Shown piece after piece: positions 14,372-18,007 of a DNA stretch of 18,007 nt. Under the pieces are notes generated by a model that was given only the letters and a program-made list of their open reading frames with translations, had not been told where the DNA came from and made no database searches. Both the position numbers and the translations under genes were made by a program. Each line of letters begins with the position of its first letter. Within the stretch, counting starts at the first letter, position 1. Source of the DNA: Acidobacteriota bacterium (GTDB lineage: Bacteria > Acidobacteriota > Terriglobia > Terriglobales > Acidobacteriaceae); contig JANXQR010000278.1 in the NCBI GenBank assembly GCA_025353435.1, positions 1 through 18,007 on the forward strand, read 5' to 3'.

Positions 14372-14388
14372 TTTTTTTTGCCCTTCAA

Positions 14389-14403
14389 CTTTGCAATGCA
14401 AAG
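14389..14403. promoter_or_regulatory. Palindromic operator 2, CTTTGCAATGCAAAG
   Basis: This is a perfect inverted repeat (CTTTGCA-A-TGCAAAG) in the gap between the regulator gene and creD, 26 nt before GTG 14429. It shares 15 of 16 positions (ACTTTGCAATRCAAAG) with the site at 13353-13368. This points to coordinate control of creD and the upstream pair by one dimeric regulator. Confidence 0.65.
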
Positions 14404-14417
14404 CTAATTGATTTACT

Positions 14418-14422
14418 GGAGA
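14418..14422 (+). promoter_or_regulatory. Ribosome binding site deciding the creD start
   Basis: GGAGA lies 6 nt before GTG 14429. The longer in-frame TTG at 14408 has none and would begin only 5 nt after the operator. Confidence 0.6.
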
Positions 14423-14428
14423 AATGAA

Positions 14429-15841
14429 GTGAACGACTCTTCAACCACGCCTTCGAGCTTTCAGTCCCGGATCCAGACCCGATCGATGGGCGTCAAGCTA
14501 ATCGTCGTGTGTGCCCTGGCTCTGGTCATGAGCATTCCCGCCTTCTTTGTCGATGGCCTGGTGGAGGACCGGACCAGGCGTGCGGCCGACGTCGTTCGCG
14601 AAGTCAGCGGGCACGTCGGCGGTCAACAGTCTTTTCTCGGACCTACCCTTGCGATTCCTTACACCATTCCGCCGCAATCGCCCACAGACGTGCCACGCCA
14701 CGGCATCTACCTGGTGTTCCCAACTCAGGCTTCGGGGACAGTCAAAACGACCACGGAAGAGCGTCGCCGTTCCCTGTTCAAGGTACCGGTATTCCGGGCT
14801 GACCTGAAGCTTGACGCAATCTTTGATCTCACTGGAGTTCCCACGGCGGCGCCTCCAGCAGCCGCGCTGGACTGGACTCACGCCGAATTTGTCGTGGGTG
14901 TTAGCGATGCTCGCGGTGCTCTCGCCGACGCGACGCTCACCGTCAACGGCAAGACCGCTACTCTGGTTCCTGCCCAGATCGCGGACACCATTTCATTCGG
15001 CACAGACCAGAGTCAACATTTCCGTCTTGCACTGTTCGGATCGCCCCTTGGGCCTGTTCCTCAGCCAAGCGCACCGTTTACCGTGTCCGCCACATTGCGC
15101 TTTTCCGGCGCCCAGAGAATCGCCGTCCTCGCCTACGGAAAGACAACTCACCTCTCCGTCGACGGCGATTGGCCAAGCCCGGGATTCGACGGCGGGTTCT
15201 TGCCAGTGAGCCGCAGCGTTTCACCGCAAGGCTTCTCCGCACAGTGGTCTGTGCCCTTCATCGCTCGGGGTGTCCGCGCTGAAGGAACTCCCGACGCAAT
15301 CAGCGGAATGGACGGCACTGCGCTCGGGGTCTCGTTCATCGAAGTGGCTGATCCCTATCAATCCGTCAACCGCGCTCTGAAATACGTCCCTCTCTACCTC
15401 GGCATGGTGTTTCTTTCCTTCTTCATCTTTGAAGTAACGACCGGAAAGCGAGTTCATCCTGCCCAATACGTCTTGGTTGGGGTTGCACAAATCATTTTCT
15501 ACCTGCTGTTGCTCTCGCTGGCGGAGCGAATGGGATTCGACTTTGGATTCCTCATTGCCGGCGCGGCCACAGTCGTCCTGCTTTCAGCTAACACGCGTTG
15601 GGTCTTCTCGAGCCGGACACAGGCGCTCCGGGCATTGGCCATCTTCTCGATGCTCTATGGCCTGATCTATTTGCTGCTTCGCCTTGAAGACAATGCCCTG
15701 CTGATCGGCGCTATCGCCAGCTTCATGGCCGTTGCCGCGGCCATGTACTTTACGCGCTCAATCGACTGGTACAGTTCCATCCCGACAAACGACGCCCCTG
15801 GACGCCATAACCCGTCCATAGTCCCTGCAGACCCTTCGTAA
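14429..15841 (+). CDS. creD: Cell envelope integrity protein CreD homologue (inner membrane)
   Basis: This protein has 470 residues, close to the ~450 of E. coli CreD. It starts with SMGVKLIVVCALALVMSIPAFFV (first TM helix) and VEDRTRRAADVVREVSGHVGGQQSFLGPTLAIPY, the N-terminal family signature (E-V-S...G-x-Q...GP-x-L-x-x-PY). A large periplasmic beta-rich domain follows (about residues 60-310). The C-terminus has several TM helices with ALKYVPLYLGMVFLSFFIFE, VHPAQYVLVG, FYLLLLSLAE and a final TRSIDWY, all characteristic of the family. CreD is linked to envelope stress and beta-lactam response in proteobacteria, where CreBC controls it. Here no two-component system is adjacent; instead a winged-helix regulator and operators precede it. 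The uppS-type gene begins 51 nt downstream. Confidence 0.95.
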   Translation: MNDSSTTPSSFQSRIQTRSMGVKLIVVCALALVMSIPAFFVDGLVEDRTRRAADVVREVSGHVGGQQSFLGPTLAIPYTIPPQSPTDVPRHGIYLVFPTQASGTVKTTTEERRRSLFKVPVFRADLKLDAIFDLTGVPTAAPPAAALDWTHAEFVVGVSDARGALADATLTVNGKTATLVPAQIADTISFGTDQSQHFRLALFGSPLGPVPQPSAPFTVSATLRFSGAQRIAVLAYGKTTHLSVDGDWPSPGFDGGFLPVSRSVSPQGFSAQWSVPFIARGVRAEGTPDAISGMDGTALGVSFIEVADPYQSVNRALKYVPLYLGMVFLSFFIFEVTTGKRVHPAQYVLVGVAQIIFYLLLLSLAERMGFDFGFLIAGAATVVLLSANTRWVFSSRTQALRALAIFSMLYGLIYLLLRLEDNALLIGAIASFMAVAAAMYFTRSIDWYSSIPTNDAPGRHNPSIVPADPS

Positions 15842-15892
15842 CTATCCAACTTCGGCGCTGAAGAATCACTACAAGAGAGAGGAAATATTTAG

Positions 15893-16621
15893 ATGAAGAC
15901 TCACCGCGAAAATGGATTGCACGTTGCCATCATCATGGATGGCAACGGCCGCTGGGCAACGAGACAAGGTTTGCCTCGACTCGCCGGCCATCGAGCGGGC
16001 CTTGCTGCTGCGCGCCGTATTGTCGAGCATGCCTCCGATATCGGCATAGCTTGCCTCACGCTTTACGCGTTTTCCGCTGACAATTGGCGTCGCCCTGCGC
16101 CGGAGGTCGCAAGCATCTTCTGGTTGCTCCGCGCGTTTCTTCGTCTCGAAACAGACCGCTTGCGCCAGCGTGGAGCGCGGCTGCAGGTCATTGGACGCCG
16201 CGACCGGCTACCGCAGAAAGTTCTCACCGTAATCGAGAATTCCGAGTCCGCAACATCTGCGGGGCGTGGTCTCCACCTGCGCGTAGCCATTGACTATTCT
16301 TCGCGTGATTCCATCACGCGTGCCGCGTGCGCAAGCGGCCATTCCCTACCGCTCTCTGCCGATTCCCTAGGCGCTTTACTTTCGGAAATGCTCACCGCCG
16401 AGAGTGGCGACGTCGACTTGCTCATCCGGACTGGAGGGGAGAAACGACTCTCGGACTTCATGCTTTGGGAATCGGCCTATGCCGAGTTGCTGTTTACCGA
16501 TCGCATGTGGCCAGACTTTGATGAATCCGACCTGGATGCGGCCGTCGCAGAATTCCATCATCGCGAGCGTCGCTTCGGTGCCGTGCCTGAATCAGTACTT
16601 CAAAACGAGACTTGCGTATGA
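15893..16621 (+). CDS. uppS: Isoprenyl (cis-prenyl) transferase, UppS family, divergent type
   Basis: This 242-residue enzyme is of the family that adds isopentenyl units in cis to make polyprenyl diphosphate, the lipid carrier for peptidoglycan and other envelope polymers. Motifs present: IIMDGNGRWA (13-22, Asp16 for pyrophosphate/Mg), GHRAG (32-36), LTLYAFSADNWRRPAPEV (55-72), RTGGE (179-183), RLSDF (185-189, with Asp where many members have Asn) and LWESAYAELLFTDRMWPDF. DYSSRDSI replaces the common YGGRxEI. I recall a subgroup with the same YSxRDxI and LSDF forms, so this may be a specialised paralogue. AGAGAGGA lies 9 nt before ATG 15893. It is probably in an operon with creD. A housekeeping uppS, usually near cdsA, is not in this window. 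Confidence 0.92.
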   Translation: MKTHRENGLHVAIIMDGNGRWATRQGLPRLAGHRAGLAAARRIVEHASDIGIACLTLYAFSADNWRRPAPEVASIFWLLRAFLRLETDRLRQRGARLQVIGRRDRLPQKVLTVIENSESATSAGRGLHLRVAIDYSSRDSITRAACASGHSLPLSADSLGALLSEMLTAESGDVDLLIRTGGEKRLSDFMLWESAYAELLFTDRMWPDFDESDLDAAVAEFHHRERRFGAVPESVLQNETCV

Positions 16622-17109
16622 ATCATGTTCGCCGCATTCGCATCTGCCTCGCCATCATCATTGCCGGTCTACTCGTCAGCGGCGTCACAGCTTTCCCCCT
16701 CGAATCCGAACTTCATTGGCTCGTATCCGCACTTCACAAGAGCATCCTGCTCGGTCTGGTTCAATCCATCCATCTGCTGCCGTGGCTCGAACGCGTCGAG
16801 GCCGCGCTTAGCGCCACCAACGATCGCTATTCATTTCTGGCTTATGGCACGGACTGGCTGGCATTCGCTCACCTTGTCATTGCCATCGCGTTCATTGGCC
16901 CATATATCGATCCCGTCCGCAACAAATGGATAATCACCTTCGGTCTCATCGCATGCGCCAGCGTGATCCCCCTCGCCCTCATCGCGGGCCAGGTCCGCGG
17001 CATACCGCTCCCGTGGCGCCTTGTCGATTGCAGCTTCGGAGTCTTCGGCAGCATTCCACTATGGATTTGCCTGAAGTCAATACAGGCGATCGAACAATCT
17101 CAACGCTGA
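16618..17109 (+). CDS. Conserved small membrane protein, function unknown, coupled to uppS
   Basis: This protein has 163 residues. ATG 16618 overlaps the uppS stop in an ATGA arrangement, a sign of translational coupling; an upstream TTG at 16612 is in frame but unlikely. About four TM segments are visible: IRICLAIIIAGLLVSGVTAF (near 6-25), WLAFAHLVIAIAFIGPYI (about 78-95), WIITFGLIACASVIPLALIAG (about 103-123), and a last one around SFGVFGSIPLWICLK. Conserved-looking polar patches are YSFLAYGTDWLAF, IDPVRNKW and RGIPLPWRLVDCSFG. I do not recognise a named family, though the YGTDWLAFAH and DPVRNKW strings feel like conserved motifs. It may act on or deliver polyprenyl lipids, given its tight link to the cis-prenyltransferase, but this is only inference. 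The end lies 16 nt from the convergent NHL gene. Confidence 0.85.
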   Translation: MNHVRRIRICLAIIIAGLLVSGVTAFPLESELHWLVSALHKSILLGLVQSIHLLPWLERVEAALSATNDRYSFLAYGTDWLAFAHLVIAIAFIGPYIDPVRNKWIITFGLIACASVIPLALIAGQVRGIPLPWRLVDCSFGVFGSIPLWICLKSIQAIEQSQR

Positions 17110-17125
17110 GCGCGTGCCCATCGAA

Positions 17126-18007
17126 TCATGCGACGACCCTCGCGAGTTTGGTAATCCGTCCGGTCTTATTCCAGTCCGAAATGTAGATATTGCCATCCGG
17201 ATCCACATAGCATCCATGCGCCGCAGTGAACGATGCGGCCGCGATTGCGTGCGGATCAACGTCGTAATTCGCCCATTGCGCCTTCATTGGATTGTCCCCA
17301 AGGAAGGCCACGGGCGCATTGTCCTTATCGAGAATGACAACCCTGCCCTCCAATTCAGACACGACAGCGTAGTCGCCCCAAAAGCTCACCTGGCATGGGC
17401 GCCTCAAATGTTGCGTGACCGTGCCCACGAACTTTCCATCGAAATCGAAGTGGCACAATCTGCGGTTTTCGCGGTCGCAGACTAATAACATTGGCTGGTC
17501 GTACCGTGTATCGACGGCCAGTCCATGGCTGCAGTCGAACAAGCCGTCGGTCTTGCCCTTGCCGGCATAGCTCGCCTTGTATTGGCCGTTGCGATCAAAC
17601 CGAAACACACGCGAATCGCCATAGCCGTTTGCAATCAAGATCGATCCGTCGGGCCCCGGCACAGCGGCCGTGATGCGCCATTCGTTTGGAGCCTTGAAGC
17701 CGGCTTCCGGCGGTGCCGTGATTCGCTGCACAACGGTCCCGTCGGTCTTCAGTTTCACGAAGAGCCAATTGGCCTCCGGCGTGCCCTTCTGTACGGTTGT
17801 GTAGAAATACTCTTCTCCAGACTCGACAGTGTGAACCATCGAATGAATCTCCGGAAACTCCGACGCGATGGTCTTGATAAATGCCCCATCGGGCGTGTAC
17901 ACGATGACCCCCGTGCTGCTCTGCGTGCTCACGTAAATGCGTCCGGCTTGGTCTCTTGCAATGGCACCATGCGTTCCGCCGAACGTAATGTTGGCGGGCG
18001 GCGCTCC
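17126..18007 (-). CDS. NHL-repeat beta-propeller protein (5' part beyond the window)
   Basis: 293 residues are visible. The minus-strand frame stays open through 18007, and the extra residues there (GGTHGAIARDQAGRIYVSTQ) are good NHL repeat sequence. The GTG at 17932 is therefore not the start and the gene is truncated by the window edge. Repeats of the form G-x-A-x-D-xx-G-x-I-Y-V, then a strand with V-x-x-F-D-x-x-G, recur: SRVFRFDRNGQYKASYAGKG, HGLAVDTRYDQPMLLVCDRENRRLCHFDFDGKFVGTV, and the last one, AAHGCYVDPDGNIYISDWNKTGRITKLARV, closing the propeller. NHL propellers bind ligands or act as lyases, and many are secreted. No catalytic identity or signal peptide can be judged from this part. 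Confidence 0.88.
   Translation of the reverse strand, partial: GAPPANITFGGTHGAIARDQAGRIYVSTQSSTGVIVYTPDGAFIKTIASEFPEIHSMVHTVESGEEYFYTTVQKGTPEANWLFVKLKTDGTVVQRITAPPEAGFKAPNEWRITAAVPGPDGSILIANGYGDSRVFRFDRNGQYKASYAGKGKTDGLFDCSHGLAVDTRYDQPMLLVCDRENRRLCHFDFDGKFVGTVTQHLRRPCQVSFWGDYAVVSELEGRVVILDKDNAPVAFLGDNPMKAQWANYDVDPHAIAAASFTAAHGCYVDPDGNIYISDWNKTGRITKLARVVA

Noticed and set aside
14372..14379. Run of eight T after the regulator stop, resembling a terminator tail
   Set aside because: No GC-rich hairpin precedes it, so an intrinsic terminator cannot be supported.

Overview
The window is a dense, moderately GC-rich bacterial chromosome segment. The gene set suggests an Acidobacteriota-type soil bacterium: a serine/threonine kinase with a long TPR tail, a cyclase-like/TPR membrane protein, a CreD homologue and an NHL-propeller protein. 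This lineage call is inferred from protein style; there is no rRNA or other marker. No tRNA, rRNA, CRISPR array, insertion sequence or phage gene was seen.

Layout. (1) 1-1277: the 3' end of a GntR/FCD-type regulator converges on a minus-strand glutaminase gene (glsA). (2) 1584-6226, minus strand: a five-gene operon for an ABC importer. In transcription order it encodes an ABC_sub_bind-type binding protein, a STAS protein fused to an unrecognised domain, a LivH/RbsC-like permease, an ATPase and a second STAS protein. A plausible promoter lies just upstream. Both STAS proteins keep the phosphorylatable serine, so the transporter seems wired into a partner-switch-like signalling circuit. (3) 6422-13260: a signalling module around a divergent promoter. 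Leftward are a large exported TPR-like protein and a Ser/Thr kinase with a TPR tail. Rightward is a one-TM protein with a cyclase-like N-terminal region and a short TPR-like C-terminus.

(4) 13329-17109, plus strand: an envelope-related cluster. A polytopic membrane protein and an overlapping winged-helix regulator are followed by creD, a divergent cis-prenyltransferase (UppS family) and a small membrane protein that overlaps uppS by 4 nt. Two near-identical palindromes, CTTTGCAATACAAAG and CTTTGCAATGCAAAG, sit on the -10 of the first gene and just before creD. They are the best candidates for the regulator's own operators. (5) 17126-18007, minus strand: an NHL beta-propeller protein that runs off the window.

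The most noteworthy points are the STAS-ABC operon with its unknown fused domain, the paired operators of the creD cluster, and the symmetric divergent promoter of the kinase module. Several starts were moved from the longest open frame to ATG or GTG codons with better ribosome binding sites (3800, 5040, 11785, 12028, 14429, 16618).
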